Assembly: GCA_964007475.1 (NCBI GenBank)
Contig: OZ023273.1
Location: 62,444,108 to 62,508,107 of the forward strand
Direction: 5' to 3'
DNA length: 64,000 nt
From: Hybos culiciformis
Taxonomy: Eukaryota; Arthropoda; Insecta; Diptera; Hybotidae
Under the pieces are notes generated by a model. The model searched no databases. It was given only the letters and a program-made list of their open reading frames with translations, and had not been told where the DNA came from. The position numbers and the translations under genes are program-made. Below, in pieces: positions 47,013-60,600 of this stretch (positions within the stretch are counted from its first letter, which is position 1; every line of letters begins with the position of its first letter).

Positions 47013-50000
47013 TTTATTATAATACAATACATATAATTTGTAGTTAATTCAAATTTTTAAAATTTTTTAATAATTTATGTTTGTTTGTAGGTTCAATCAC
47101 TTGCAAAAATTTTTAAGTATTAAAAAGAAACGTATGTTTTTTCTACTTAAAAAATCCATTGTGCTTTAAAAAGAAGAAAAATTGATTATTTATAGCAAAT
47201 TTATGATAATGATATTAAAACATCTTTTTTAAATTTGTATATATATTTATTGGAATATTAATTTAATAAATCTTGATTTATACAAGTCACATATTCAGGA
47301 ATAGAGCAACAACAAATTAAAATCATTAAAAAAAAATTGAGTGATTAATGAAATGTTATTAGTGTTGAAATAAAACGGGGGATGAATTGTAGAAATGAGT
47401 GAAATTTGAGTCCATAGTAGTCCACTATAATTCTCGAGTTCGTCAACGGTCTACATTTGAATAATCTAAAATCGAATTATCTAAAATCACAATATATTAA
47501 TACTAATATACTTAAACATATAGATTTTTTAAAATTATTGTCGATTCCTTTACAGAATTTCTTTAAAGATAACTGAAAAAAAAATTTGATGATGAACCAA
47601 GATAATATGATATATCATTATAAAATTATAATATAATTATTTTTGCTTTAATAAACTTATATTTGCTAAATATATTCATCTACCGCAGGAAAAAGTACAT
47701 TCAAATCACAGCATGAGAAATTAACACACTAAATGTTTCATGTGTATTAAAAAATTTCGTACAATAAAAACTGCTTTTGCCCTTTTCAATGTCCATACGA
47801 ATTTCTAACAGCATGGTTTAATATAATTCTTAACAAACGATTAACAAAATAAGAGAAATTGGTAGCTCTTAATTTCAATTGGAATTTTTGTATGTTTTGT
47901 CGGCTAGTTTTAAAACTGATAATTAAAGAAACTTGTTTTTTTAATTAATTCAAATGATGGTTAATTTTTCGAGTTAGAGGTAAATTCAAACAAAACTAAT
48001 AATAAATTTAAAATAAAAAAAAAAAAACAACGATAAAATTTATTGATAGATATTAATTTTTGCAAATATCTTTTATAATTTAAACAAATAACTAACTATT
48101 CATTTATAACATACTATATATTAATTTATTCGAAAATCATAAAAAATTTCGCCGTAACTTTGCCTATAAAAGTAATTCTTCTGAAAAATGTGTATATAAC
48201 ACTTTTACGTTCAGATTTAACAAGCCTTATAAAATAATAAAATTTAATTAAATTACTAAAAAAAACATAGGACTATGTAGTTGTAATTACAATCACAAGT
48301 AATTGTAGTTGTTTATCCATCTTATTAAAAAAAATTTTATTTTTATATAAATAGAAATATTAAAATTTTAATGAGACAATGATCTGCAGTATTGCTAAAT
48401 AAAATATTGGAAATTATTCTTTTTTGATGGATATTTCAAATGTCCGCAAAATATAAATTAAATTAAAGTTCTGCAATTTAATGCAGATCATAAAGTTTTA
48501 AATAATTTTGTATCATTAGTTTTTATGACAAATTCAAATATTTTATTTTGGAATATAACAATATAAGTATAACAAACTTAAATATTATAATATAAGTCAG
48601 AACTATATTTATTTTTTCCAAAATTATGAGAATAAAATAAAAAAGAATTTAGAATATTTTTGTGAAGACAACATAAAGGATGAACTTTATTATAGTTTTG
48701 GTAATTTTAAGTTATTTAGTTAAAATTATACTGATAATAATTTTTTTTTTAACTCTTGACATTTTGACTCATTGTTTAGACAATTCATTTTATTTATTTT
48801 TTTTTGTAAAATATGTAGTATTGTTCTTATAAAACGACGTAATCATATTAGGTAATCACAATTTTCTATGAATTTTATTTTTTTGTTCGGTAAAATAGTG
48901 ACTAAAATCCTTTTAATAACTACACAGCCACTTTTGAAACAAATCTACATAATAATATTATTATTTTATATTCTGTAGCAATAATAGTAAAACAGGCGAA
49001 TATTATGCAAAACACATCATTTCATAGTGTGAATAATTTTAATTTAATGACGTAACGAAAAAAAATTTGGGCAAAAAATTAGCATTCGGGAAAGATATTT
49101 AAAGTTTCAAAAATTATTGATTATATTATTCTTTAAAAAAAGTGATTTGTGCGATAACAATATATCCTTATATCCTATTATAATCGATTTGCGTTTGAAT
49201 TCACGAAAAATCTGGTATTTCTTCCGGATTATTAAAAATAATTTTGTTATGTATACGGCTGCTGAGTTTTATATATTTCATATAGAAAATATTATTCTGA
49301 TCAAATCAAGTCTGTATATTTAACTGGTTTGACTACTTAAAAACTAAGATAAATAAATATAATTGCATAATAATCTAACAATTAAGTCGATACGTATATT
49401 ATATAATTTATTCAAAAAATTTTAATCTAAATTATTTACAATAAAAATAATTTCAAATCTTTTAATGAAATTTTGTCTCGATAATCAAATTGAATTTTTT
49501 TTCTTTAAGTTTTAAATAAATTCTATTCACAACCATTCAAATAAATGAAAGTTTAAATTCTTTAATCATTATATTATAAAAAAAAAATTAAAAATGTTAA
49601 TTATATATTTTTATTATAGGTATGAAAAGTTAATTATTGTAAAAAAAAAATTTTTAAATTTTATCTCGACCGTAATAATCAAGTCCAAAATTTAATGAGA
49701 ATATAAAGTTAAAAATTTTATTTTTTATAAATATTGAGTTCAGCTTTTGTCATTCATTCAAGTTTAATAAAACAGCACCGATATATTACACGCAGTTACG
49801 AAGCCAACCGATGCTGTATTTAGATTTGATTATGACATAAGTTTATGTGTACCAATGACCAGAATATAGTTCTTTGAAGCTATATCAAATAAATTTTTTT
49901 TGTTTTTATTTCTTTTTTTTCTATCTTATTAATTTTGTTTTTTTCGCGAAAAAATAAATAAATAAAAATAAAAAAAACACTCACCATAAATTAATAAAAT

Positions 50001-51037
50001 TATTAATTTGTAAAAAAACATGTCATTTAAATATATATATATTTTTTTATATTTTAAATTTATATTTTTTTTTATAATTTTTTAATCCTCTCTGAATGTG
50101 GTGGTGGTGATTATTTTTACAAAAAAAAGAATATTTTTTTTTTGTGTTTTTTTTTTTTTCAGAAAATCTCCTAATGGGTCAAGATTAAATCATTTTATTT
50201 ATTGGTAATTAAATATTTTTTTTTTCTTTGATATTTATTTTTAAACATTTTTTAAAATTTTTTTTAATATTTGATTTTAATCAATTTAATTGTTATGAAT
50301 TTTTTTTTTTTTGTATCTTTTATGCATAATTTTTTCATAAAATAATATAAATTAGTTTTCCAATATTATTTTTGATAATAATTTAATTAATTTTCCGTGT
50401 AAATTGGAAAAAACAATTATAAATTTTAATGAAATATTCATTTGATTTTGTTTTTTTTTTTTTTTAATTCTATATTATTTATGTCAATTAATTAAACAAA
50501 AAAAAAAATAAACGTTTTTTTTCTAATTGTTGGTAAAAAAAAAATCCCGCAGCACGTGCCGAACTCAAATTACGAAAATGTTTACACAATTTTAACGCGC
50601 CAAATAATTATTGACCTACCGTTAACAATAAATGCTTAATTCAAACTGAAGCATAAAAAAGATACAAAATTCTTGCTATATCTAACTTTTGATAACATAA
50701 AAATTCAAAACAAAAAAATAAAGAAAGAAAAAAAAGAAATAAAAGATACAATCACGAGAGAAGATAAAATTTTAGTTAATTTTAGCAATGAGAGAGTACA
50801 ACGATGTGGTACTGTGGTAAAGATATGCATTTTGTTTATAAACATTTTTATCATCATGTTGCTTCAAAATAAACACAAAAAAAATTCTTGCTACCTTAAA
50901 GGATGACTGAAAAGTATAGATTTGAAATTCAACTACAAACTGTATTAAAACATGCATTGTAGCAGCTTGTGCGTTATTGAGGAAAAAGCCAGGAATATGT
51001 CGGTGTTCGGATGTATGTGGCGATTTCCATAAAAAAA
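47013..51037. other. Gene-free A+T-rich DNA
   Basis: No supported exon. Two less A+T-rich islets (about 49770-49880 and 50545-50635, the latter with gcagcacgtgccg) could be regulatory or exonic, but no frame or splice sites support this. Confidence 0.4.
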
Positions 51038-51099
51038 TAAGCCGCTTGTAACGCGTACGTTATTCGTACACGAATTATGTACGCGTTACAAGCGGCTTA
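51038..51099. repeat. Perfect GC-rich hairpin with 21-bp arms
   Basis: The arm taagccgcttgtaacgcgta(c) at 51038-51058 is exactly complementary to 51079-51099. The 20-base interval holds a second inner stem, ATTCGT/ACGAAT. It stands out as GC-rich in A+T-rich DNA. It may be a tiny palindromic element; target duplications are not visible. Confidence 0.85.
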
Positions 51100-51257
51100 C
51101 TTAAATTAGATAAAAATAATTTGGCAAATATTGTTAAAATTTTAGTATTTGAGTTTTGTTCGTTATCAACAGAAAAATAAAAATTTTACTTCAAAGTAAC
51201 ATAGACATTTTTAGACATTTAATTTTTCATGAGACATCCTCTAAATCGAAGTAAATA

Positions 51258-51652
51258 ATATATCGTCGGTCGGCGACGCAAACCTCGTAAGTCTGTTTTT
51301 GAAAATTTTACAGGAGACACAAAAAACTGTATTATTCTTATTATTATAATTAGCACAAAATTGCTTAAGATTGGCCAATTTCGAAGCGATATGGATTGAA
51401 TAAAATCTGTAGCTTCTTACGAAGATTAGTACATTACCTTAGTTTCAAAAATGTGCAAGGTTTGGCCACAAAAGCTCCCCACCTAAATTTTCGTTTTTTT
51501 TTTTTTCGACAATAAAAGTGCGTAAAAAATATTTAGAGAATTTTTATGAATGTAGATCGACGCAGATCAACAAAAAGGGCAGGAAAATGTAAAAAAACAC
51601 GTTTTGTAAAAAACAAGACTTACGAGATTTGCGTCGCCGACCGACGATATAT
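51258..51652. mobile_element. MITE of 395 bp with about 40-bp inverted repeats
   Basis: The left end atatatcgtcggtcggcgac and following aaacctcgtaagtct are repeated inverted at the right end (agacttacgagattt...), with one or two mismatches. The GC-rich ends contrast with the A+T-rich centre. The ATATAT edges make the exact target duplication ambiguous; TA is likely. Confidence 0.88.
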
Positions 51653-54600
51653 AAAATTTCTTTCCAAAAACATAACTCGTTTCAGAAATGTAAACATAAG
51701 ATTATTGCTAAGTATAAGATCTGTATATAATTTTTTTGCTTGAATCATGTTTTTTTTTTAATTTTTATCAATTCGGTTCAAACTATTTTTATTCAAAATT
51801 ATCTATTCTCACATTGGACTTTTCTATAAATAATATCTCCTACAAGTTTTAACAATAATTCTTAATGATTATTTGAAAATAAAAAAAAACATTCAATGTG
51901 CACATATTGTGGCTATGTAGCGAGAGAGTTTTTATGCCAAATGCAACAACATTTGAAGCTAATACAACTTAATATTTATTATTATAAAGTATGTATATCT
52001 AAATTTTACTCGAAACATAATAATTACGTTTTCTACATTCTCATAATTATTTTGTTTTTTTTTTTTATTTTTATTTTCATATAAAATTTATTATAACTCA
52101 GTTGTCATAAATTTTCATAAATATGCTCACCTTCTCAATTTTCTATAAAATAAACCTCACGTTTACGTAACACAATATCATTTATCTTTTAGTATAAGTA
52201 TCAAAAGTTTATTTAAGACATAGGATAAAATACATTTTATGGGAAAAGAGGTTTAAAAAAAATTTTTTTTTTAAATAAAATCAAAAAATACAAAATCACA
52301 ATGTTAAATGTGGAAAGTTTTTAGTATTTCTAGGTATTATGATTATTTTCAACCATCAGCGCTAAATTTGTATTTAGAATATTAAAATTTGAAAGAAAAA
52401 ACAAAATTGTTTATTACTCATGGATTTGCTTAACTAAAATCATTTTTACCTTCTACAAGTGTATATAATATACATATTTTAATTAAAAAATATGTGAGTC
52501 TCGGGACACACGGAAGAAGTGAAACTTCATGGCAAGTAGTATTTTCTGGGGAGGCTAAATAAATATTTAAAATGGCCAAGTGCACATGAGACATGACGCC
52601 AATCGATTTTTTCGACGGCGACTAGTTGATTTTTGTCCTTCGACTGCTGCGGCCAGTCGACTTAAAATAATTTGTTTTGGGGAAATTCGGCGGCTTAGAA
52701 AAATTTGAAAAAAAAAAAATTAAAAACCAGCGACTACTTAGAGATAAAAACATTCAAAAATTCTAAAATACTTTTTATGCTCAAAAAGTTTAGTGGAATA
52801 ATGGCTTTTAAATTATTTCAAAATGCCTATATTTATGGCTGCATGGCAACACTGGTTGCCAGATGATTTCACTATAGTTTAAGCCGTAAACAAAATTCCG
52901 GTTACAACTATATTTTTAGCGACAATAATGTATGAAAAAACAGCAGCGTGGCTTAAATCATGTTTTCTTTTTGTTGCCCGAATAGTTTAACCTAAAATAA
53001 CTTTTTCAAATATGCCTGAAAAATTTGACATTAGTATTTCTTCCTAAAAGTAATTGTAATAAACATATTCCTCCTGCATTTTATTAGTGTAATTTAATGT
53101 CAAAAAAAAATTACACTAACAAACTAAAAAAATTACATTAAGAAAAATTAATATCAAAAATCAATTATCTACAAAATAGGTGCATTGGAACATTTTTATT
53201 CAGAATATACATATTTGTATTCCAAAAACTTTTTGAAAATTAGCACTAATAATTAATAAATGAAATATTTGTTATTCAATAATTTAAAATAAATTTTATT
53301 TTACTTTCAATCGAAAAAAAAAGAAGTATTTTCGACTTTGATTCTGAGCCAATATAGAGTAGGTTATTGCGCTGATAAGCTTCATTAAGTTGCTAGCGGC
53401 TGTCGGTTTTATCATCAGCTGACACATAAATTTTTTCTTTTTTCTTTTTTTTTTGCCTTTTTTTTTGATAATAATCGATGCATTTTTGACATTCAGCGTT
53501 ACACTTTTGACACTTACATTTTTTTCACTCTCAATCACAATGCCTCTAAAGAAGTTTCACTTCAAAAATATTTTCTGAATTTTAATTTTTTTAAGCTTAA
53601 AGTAATTCCCTTAACGTTTTCGTACCGCAAATTTTTGTTATTTACTGGAAAAATTCGGTGTTATTATCCTTAGAAAGAATCGACTTTTTTAAACATAACT
53701 ATATGAATGAAAAGGCATTTAAATCTTGTTATATTGGAATTATCTTGGAATTGAGAAAATGAATATTAAAAATTATACTTTCGATAAAAAGGTTTCAAAC
53801 TTGTATTCATTTTTTCATTCCTTTCATTTCATTTCATTTCTTGCAACTATAATACTATATAAATGAGAAAAACTCAAATTCCTATAAATGTGATTATAAC
53901 AAATTAATAATAAGTTTCTTAAAAATTCTACAAATCCTCTAAAAACTTAACTTAAAACATTTTTTTTTTTTTTTTGAGATTTTAAATGCGTGCAGCAAAC
54001 ATATTAATTTAAAAGATGGTAAAATATATTAAATGTTGAGACAGGTAAGGGTTTTTTATGTTTCAATCTTTTTTTTTTTTCAAGAACCATAAGAATTTTT
54101 TTTTTGAAGGATAAAAAATTTTAGCAAAAGAAAAACAAAAAAAAAATTACCTTGGAAAAAGAGTTTTGAAACAAAAAAAAAAACTTTTAAGAGGTGTTTT
54201 TGAAGTCATATTTTATGAACTTTATGCGGCTTTTCCATAAAAGAAATAGTTTCTTTCTCAGATTGAATTTTTCCTTTTTTGCATTTTGGATAGAAAGGAG
54301 AAAAAAAAAGAGGAAAATTCTATTTTATTGTGATTATATTTTTTTTTGTACATAAAATAAATTTTTATAACAAAAATAAATAAAATAGAACTTTATGTCA
54401 AGGTGTCAACTATTTTGAACGAAACATGAAGAAAATAAAAATTATGTATTTTATATTTTTGCTTGTATTTTTTTTTTTTTTCAATTGCTCTGCTGACAAA
54501 AGCATAAAAATTTGTTTTTTTTTTTAACATAAGAGTTTTTCCCTAACTTCTGTATTATTATTATTATTATTATGTATATTTAGTTTTGTTTGTTTTGAAG

Positions 54601-57540
54601 GAAAGAATTTTGTTTTTCCTATATACATAATACATTAAATGGAAAATGTTAACAATATGAAAAAAAAAGTAAAAGAATAAATAAATGAACAATATATAAA
54701 TAACAAGAAAAAAAAAACAACAAATATAAATGGTTAGGACGTGGTTAAATTGAAAAAATTTTCCTTTTTCAAAATATTTTACACCAATTTCTTATTTTTT
54801 CAATAAAAAAAAAAACATAATAGTTAACACTATACTAGAAAATTTAATGATATTTAAAATTAGGTCAATAGAAATCTGCTCCAACAGTCAGGTGTATAGG
54901 AATCGTTTCGAAGCCGAATTGGATATACCTAACTTAAAACTATTCTATTACTATTCACAGCTACGAATAAACTATATATATTTTTTTAGTTCAGAATTAC
55001 CACAGTAATCGGCTTATTATAGTGCTAAATTTTTATTAATATGATATTCTGTCAACTTCAATCTACTTAGTTTGTGTGATTTTTACCTCTTATATTCTAG
55101 TATCTATATCTCTTTTTATATAAAATAGATATTCTAAACTTTTACCAAAGGTGACTAATAATTATAATCTAACAAAAAATAAACAAGTTGCCAAATATAA
55201 AAATGTTGCCGCACCTTGTTAACCAATTAACCAAACACTATTTTATAAATTTAAATCTTTAATGAAAACAACAGTTAAAACAAATTTTTTTGCGCATACA
55301 TATTTTTAATATAATTATTATATTAATAATTAAGATATTTAAAGGTGAACATATATGTGACACACTTTAAAGGCTACCGGAAATGTTAACACTTTGATAC
55401 CCGGGATTATAATATTCATTTATCAAAATTACATGTTCTTTGGCAAACACACGTACATAAAAAACAAAATTATTTTTTATTCAAAGACAATAGTAACAAA
55501 AAGAAAAATTTTGTGTTTTCTCTTTAAAGTCATTTTAAAAAATTCCAGATATCGAAAAATAAAACCCAATATATAAAAAAAAATTGCTTATATTTGTCTA
55601 GTCATATTTGTATCTTTTTTTTTATGTTTTTTAATTTGTTTATTTTTGTGCTTATTTTGTTTGTTATTTGTTTTTTTCCTTGTTTTTTTTTTTAAGAAAG
55701 CTCGTAAATTATTGTATTAAATATATATAATATAAGTATATTGAGGATTAAAATATTTTACTGCTGGTTTTATTTCTACAAAAATTTATAATTCCATTGT
55801 TACAAAACATTAACAAAAATTTACAGCTTATAATTTTCTTAAATATATAGTTTAAAGAAAACAAAAAAAAATAAATGTAGAAAATTAAAACCCCCAAGAT
55901 TATTTATTTATCTTGCAAATGACTGAGAAAAATAAAAAAAAAAAACAAATCTTAAAAATCGATAAAATTAAGTTATTAAAATGAGATCAAATGATCTCAT
56001 GATTTATGACCTTTAATTTGTTTGTTTTTTTTTAAGACGGCGGGAAAGAAAATAATTTTCGATATTTTAAACTTTTTAATGATTAAAATTATTGCTTGAC
56101 ATTTTTATTTACTATCTTATGTAAAATACCCACATAAAGTTTATAAAGTTTAAAGATGTTCAAACTGTCAATAATTCACGATTTTTCAAAGAATAATTTC
56201 TTTTGTAGTATCTTTTTTGTATTTCAAAACTTAAATGAAATTCTGTGAAAGTGATTTAAATACTTTATTGATTTCTGTTCTCTTTAATTTTGAGTACAGA
56301 ATCAAAAATTTAAATAGAAATAAACTTTTAACACAAAATATTATGTTCATTTTTATTGACACCACTGAAGAAAAAGAAAAATTTTTTATGAAACCTGAGA
56401 AATTAAGATGCAATTGACTTATTGACTTTTAATGAAATTAATCAAAATTAAATATACATATTTGAATATAGGAATAAAAAAATTAAAATTTCTTGATAAT
56501 TTGAAGAAAACATTTTTTCTGTAATTATGATTATCTGAAAATTTACAATTTGTTTATTTTCTAAATAATGTATATGCAAAAAAAGTAAATTATAAATACA
56601 CCATAAAAATATATAAATTATTTTTTGCAATTTTTTTACTCAAACAAAAATTTCTAATAATTATTTAAAATAGCTCAATAATTTATTTGTAATTGAATTC
56701 AATATAAATTTAACTGTCATTTTGCCACACATTTTATTTTCCAACAAGTTAAATATGTTAAAAATTCAAAACAAATAATATAAATATAAAACATAAATAC
56801 ATAAGTGGCATAAAGCAAAGAAAATTTAAAAAAAGAGTATACAATAAAAATTTTGCCGACAAACCAATTTGTAAAATTACTTTTGAGTAGTATTCATAGT
56901 TAAAATTATTTCCTTAGGCAACGCCGTTTACTTTTAATATTGAGGAAACTTATGTTATGCTGAATAATATTAATTTGATAATAATAGTGTGTAGTGTACA
57001 ATATAGTTAGTGTGTATAATATAAAATATTTGTTCGTAAGACAGTTTGGCTTGTACGTTAATTTGTTCAAAGTTTCAGTTTTAAAATTTTATACTTAATT
57101 ATTTCAAATTACTTAACTCAGTATCTATGTACTTGAAAGTTTAGAAACAATAAAATTCGTGTTTGAAAATGTGTAGTTGTCACCAAAATTTTAAAACTGG
57201 TTAAATACAATTTAAGCAGTAAATGTTGTCAGATTTTGAATAGAAATAATTTGAGACTTTTTTCAACAAATCGGTATCACGACACCCAATTATAGATGTT
57301 TTAGTCAAATGAATCAAAAGGCAAGTTTATTATTAATGATTTCAATTAGACTATTTGTTACACAATTTCAATATTAATCTTAAGACGAAGCAATTTTCGA
57401 ATTAAAAATTACACCCATAAAAAGCGAAAATTTTCAATATATTTATATTTATCTTTTCAAAATAACATTTTGCTTAAGAAATATTCAACAAATAAAATGT
57501 ATTTTATATATATTATATTTATATAATAAAAAATAAAATA
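51653..57540. other. Gene-free A+T-rich DNA with one possible diverged DNA element
   Basis: No exon was supported. A candidate element is listed at 52516-53563. Simple repeats include an ATT run at about 54553-54572 and many poly-A/T tracts. A small perfect palindrome atgagatcaaatgatctcat lies at 55982-56001. Confidence 0.4.
52516..53563. repeat. Possible DNA element with inverted GAAGTGAAACTTC ends
   Basis: GAAGTGAAACTTC occurs at 52516-52528 and inverted at 53551-53563, beside GC-richer blocks (tctcgggacacacgg at the left, tgcctctaaag at the right). The motif is partly self-complementary, so this may be coincidence. A minus-strand open frame (53296-53538) has a Lys-rich run and no recognised domain. 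Confidence 0.3.
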
Positions 57541-57935
57541 TACACTCAAAAAAAAACAACCGTAAAATCTATGTATTCTTCCGTTAAAGCTAACGGAAAA
57601 ATCATGTGAAAGTGAACCAGTGGAAAATGTTGTTGGAAATAACAATTAAAAATTGTTGAATTTTCCGTAAAAAATAAATGTTAAAAAGTTAACGAAAACA
57701 TACGTAAACTTTACGGAGTAGTCCATAAAGTTTTAAGAAATTGAAAAGTACGGAAAATTTTAAGGAAAACTCCATAAATCTTATCGATGTATTTCGTTAA
57801 AATTACTTTAAAGGAGTACCCGTAGAATTTTAATAAATTTTCTTAACTTTAAGAGATTATCCCGGAATATTAATTTTACGGACTAAATCCTTGGTACAAC
57901 AAAAAAAATGTTAAAATTACGGTTTTATACTTTGT

Positions 57936-58229
57936 TTTTTTTTTGTTGTTTTTTTTTGTTTTTTTTTTGTTTTTTTTTGTTTTTTTTGTTTTTTTTTGTT
58001 TTTTTTGTTTTTTTTTTTGTTTTTTCTTTGTTTTTTTTTTGTTTTTTTTTTTGTTGTTTTTTTTGTTTTTTTTGTTTTTTTTTTTGTTTTTTTTTTTGTT
58101 TTTTTTTGTTTTTTTTTTTGTTTTTTTTTTGTTTTTTTTTTTTTTTTAGTTTTTTTTTTTTTTCAATTTTTTTTAGCTTTTTTTGTTTTTATATTATAGT
58201 TTTTATATTGTTTTTTTTTTTATTTGAAT
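57936..58229. repeat. T-rich low-complexity block, (T7-10 G)n
   Basis: About 290 bases of T runs of 6-14 punctuated by single G or short interruptions. All three plus-strand frames read Phe with Cys, Val or Leu; these open frames are not genes. On the minus strand it is an A-rich tract directly downstream of the 5S-like segment. Confidence 0.95.
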
Positions 58230-58278
58230 GGTCACCCATCTAAGTTCTATCACAACGACGCGTTGCTTAACCGCTTTG
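58230..58278 (-). other. 5S rRNA-like segment (internal promoter region)
   Basis: On the minus strand this reads ...GCGGTTAAGCAACGCGTCG followed by ACTTAGATGGGTGACC, closely resembling the box A and box C part of 5S rRNA (...TTAAGCAACGTCGG... and ...ACTTGGATGGGTGACC...). The 5' third and the 3' end of 5S rRNA are not recognisable. It is followed by the A-rich block, as in 5S-derived SINEs. It is not an intact rRNA gene. Confidence 0.7.
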
Positions 58279-58723
58279 TTCAATGTTATGAATTCTTTCA
58301 CTGAGCTATGTCAGTGATATACAACAATGTATTAATAGACATTTAAATTATTTATAGGGGTTAAGGAGTTTCCCGTAAAAGTATAAGAGTATCCGTAGAT
58401 AATAAGGAAACATAAAACGTTAATATTTTATGGGCTTGTTATTAAACTTTCATTAAAAAAATATATACGATTTTTTTCGTTGAAATTAATAAATTGTTGT
58501 TAGTTTTAACAATTTCCTTGTTACTCTATCAGGTCAATTTTAAGGACTTTACTTCATCAAGTCTTACCGTAGTCCGTAGTTGAATTTTTTGATGAAACAT
58601 CCGTAATACGGTTAAAAATGGTATCTTTTAACGTAAAACCCGTTGAATTCAACAACTTTTAGTGAATGAAATTTCAACGGACATAAAACATTAGCTTTTT
58701 ACGGATGTTTTTTTTTGAGTGTA

Positions 58724-59775
58724 TAAGTTATATCTTGTAGGTATGTACCATACCATTATATAGATACAGATTATATTTATTTTTTTTAAAAAAATAATTT
58801 ATCTATGTGATAAATTAAATTGCTATTTTAATTTATTAAAATATCTATCAATTCGTTTGCACAAAATTGTAATTATTATATAAAAAAAAATATATTGATA
58901 AAATCGAAAATGAAGTGTATATTGAGAAATAATGTAATCTGGATAAAATTGAAATATATTATGGAGCAAACGTTTCTTAAATTAATGTTTTCGGTCGCTA
59001 CAACAAAAATTATAACAATACCATTAATCCATACATCGCATACAATGACAACAATTTCTATCACAATTCAAACTCCAGTCGGAATCCTTGGAAACAATCC
59101 GAGTCTAACCATTTTTTAACTTCTTCTAATTGACAACTTTCTCTAAAACTCCTTTCATCAAAATTCATTAAAACTTTTATAAAAGTTTAAAACTATAAAT
59201 TTTATATGAAAATTATTTAGAACTTAGGCTATAGTTGACCTTCTAGCTCATTGAATCTCATCCTTTAGTCGAAAGTGAACGAAGATTTTTAGACATGTTT
59301 CAAAAGAAAAAAATGATTGAGCAATTCATTGGTTATAAGCACTGACGAAAATTAAATGAAAACATATAATGTAGCCTGTTTTTTAATTTTGATAAAAAAC
59401 AAGCTAAAAAAGGCCTCTTCCAAAATTCCAAAATATTGAAGCTAACTTTCCAAACTTTTATACTATTATTTTACTCAACTTTTTGAATTTTTATTTTTAT
59501 ATTTATGATTTCACTATACGTATGTATATACACTTCATTTATTTTTCTCAATGCAAGAGCTAGAACATAATTTGATATACTGATTGATTTTATTGCTGAG
59601 TACACGGTGCAGAAAAAAAATTGTATATTCAATTTTGAATAAACTAACTTCAATTTTATAAAATTTTCCAAATCTTAATTCAATTAATTGAGTTTTTATC
59701 TCTATATAGGTACATGAAGTTTCCTTTTTTTTGCATAAAAACACATGTAAGTTTTGGAAATAAGAAAAAAAATAT
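58724..59775. other. Gene-free A+T-rich DNA with a fragment of repeat A
   Basis: Around 59065-59200 the order of motifs (actccagtcggaatccttgg, taaccatttttt, cattaaaactttta) resembles repeat A at 10340-10460, with much divergence. Nothing else was recognised. Confidence 0.4.
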
Positions 59776-60220
59776 AGAACAGTACCTTATAAACGAAGTA
59801 TGAGGCCTGTTTTCAGCATTTCGGTCACAATCAGGGGCTGAACATATTTTTTTATTGTCCCTTCAATATAATTATACCAATATTATTTAGTCATATGCAA
59901 AATGCATATGCAAAATATTGAAATTCAAACCCTAGTCCGAGTCCTTGGGCTGTAAACATTTTTTTAAGTTACTATAATCGGTATCTTTCCACCCAATACA
60001 CTAATTTTGGGTCAAAATTCATTAAAACCACATATTTACAAATATTAAAATTTTCATCAAAATCCAGATCCTAAGTATTCCGAATTTAACTATTTTTCTA
60101 AGTTCCTCTAAACGACATCTATCTACCCATATACTTATTTTAATCAGAACTAATTTAAACTTTCAGAAAACTTAAAATTTTAAAAAAAAATTGTGTGAAA
60201 ATTGCTCTATTGCTTTCAAT
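59776..60220. repeat. Dispersed repeat family A, copy 2
   Basis: Same order of motifs as at 10188-10500: gaagtatg, ggggctgaacatattttttt, attataccaa, atttagtcatat, ccctagtc...ccttgggct, and cattttttt. This copy runs further and contains a second, shifted round of the aatccagatcctaa / atctatctaccca block. Family unknown, non-coding. Confidence 0.75.
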
Positions 60221-60399
60221 TAATCGAAGTAGCGACAAACTTAAAAAAATAAAATTAAAATGCGATTTTATAGAAATTTTCTTCAAACGGAAGTTATTTC
60301 ATTTATTTCTACAACATCCCACATTTGTATATGTAAAGTAGATATTTTTAAAGTAGTTATAAGCCTGCTTTCCATCAAAAATAAAAAAACAAACTGTAT

Positions 60400-60600
60400 A
60401 TTTTCATTAAATGTCCGTCCGTCCGCCACAAAAATAACTTTATAACTTTTGAACATGCGAACTCTGGTTTACTTTCATCTCGACTGAAAATAAAGGTTCT
60501 ACTATTTCAGGTTTCAGAGTTAGAGGTTCTCAACAACCAACCAAAATTTCAGCTCGATCGACGAGAGGCGAGGAGGTAGGTCTAAATTTCTTGTGAAATA
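60400..60600. repeat. Probable interspersed repeat fragment
   Basis: A GC-richer islet with tgtccgtccgtccgcc, then aactttataacttttgaac and ctcgatcgacgagaggcgagg. Such blocks often belong to dispersed repeats in insects. No element ends or coding sequence are visible. Confidence 0.4.

Larger units (their letters stand above)
57541..58723. mobile_element. Tc1/mariner-like non-autonomous element
   Basis: The left end TACACTCAAAAAAAAACA is mirrored at the right end (TGTTTTTTTTTGAGTGTA), with TA outside both. The inverted repeat extends into ccgtaaaa-type sequence. The interior is full of cgtaaa/tttacg motifs in both orientations. It encloses a T-rich block (57936-58229) and a 5S-rRNA-like segment (58230-58278, minus). 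No transposase was found. Confidence 0.82.

Noticed and set aside
57908..58243. Long plus-strand frames rich in Phe, Cys and Val
   Set aside because: They come from the (T7-10 G)n low-complexity block; three overlapping frames look alike.
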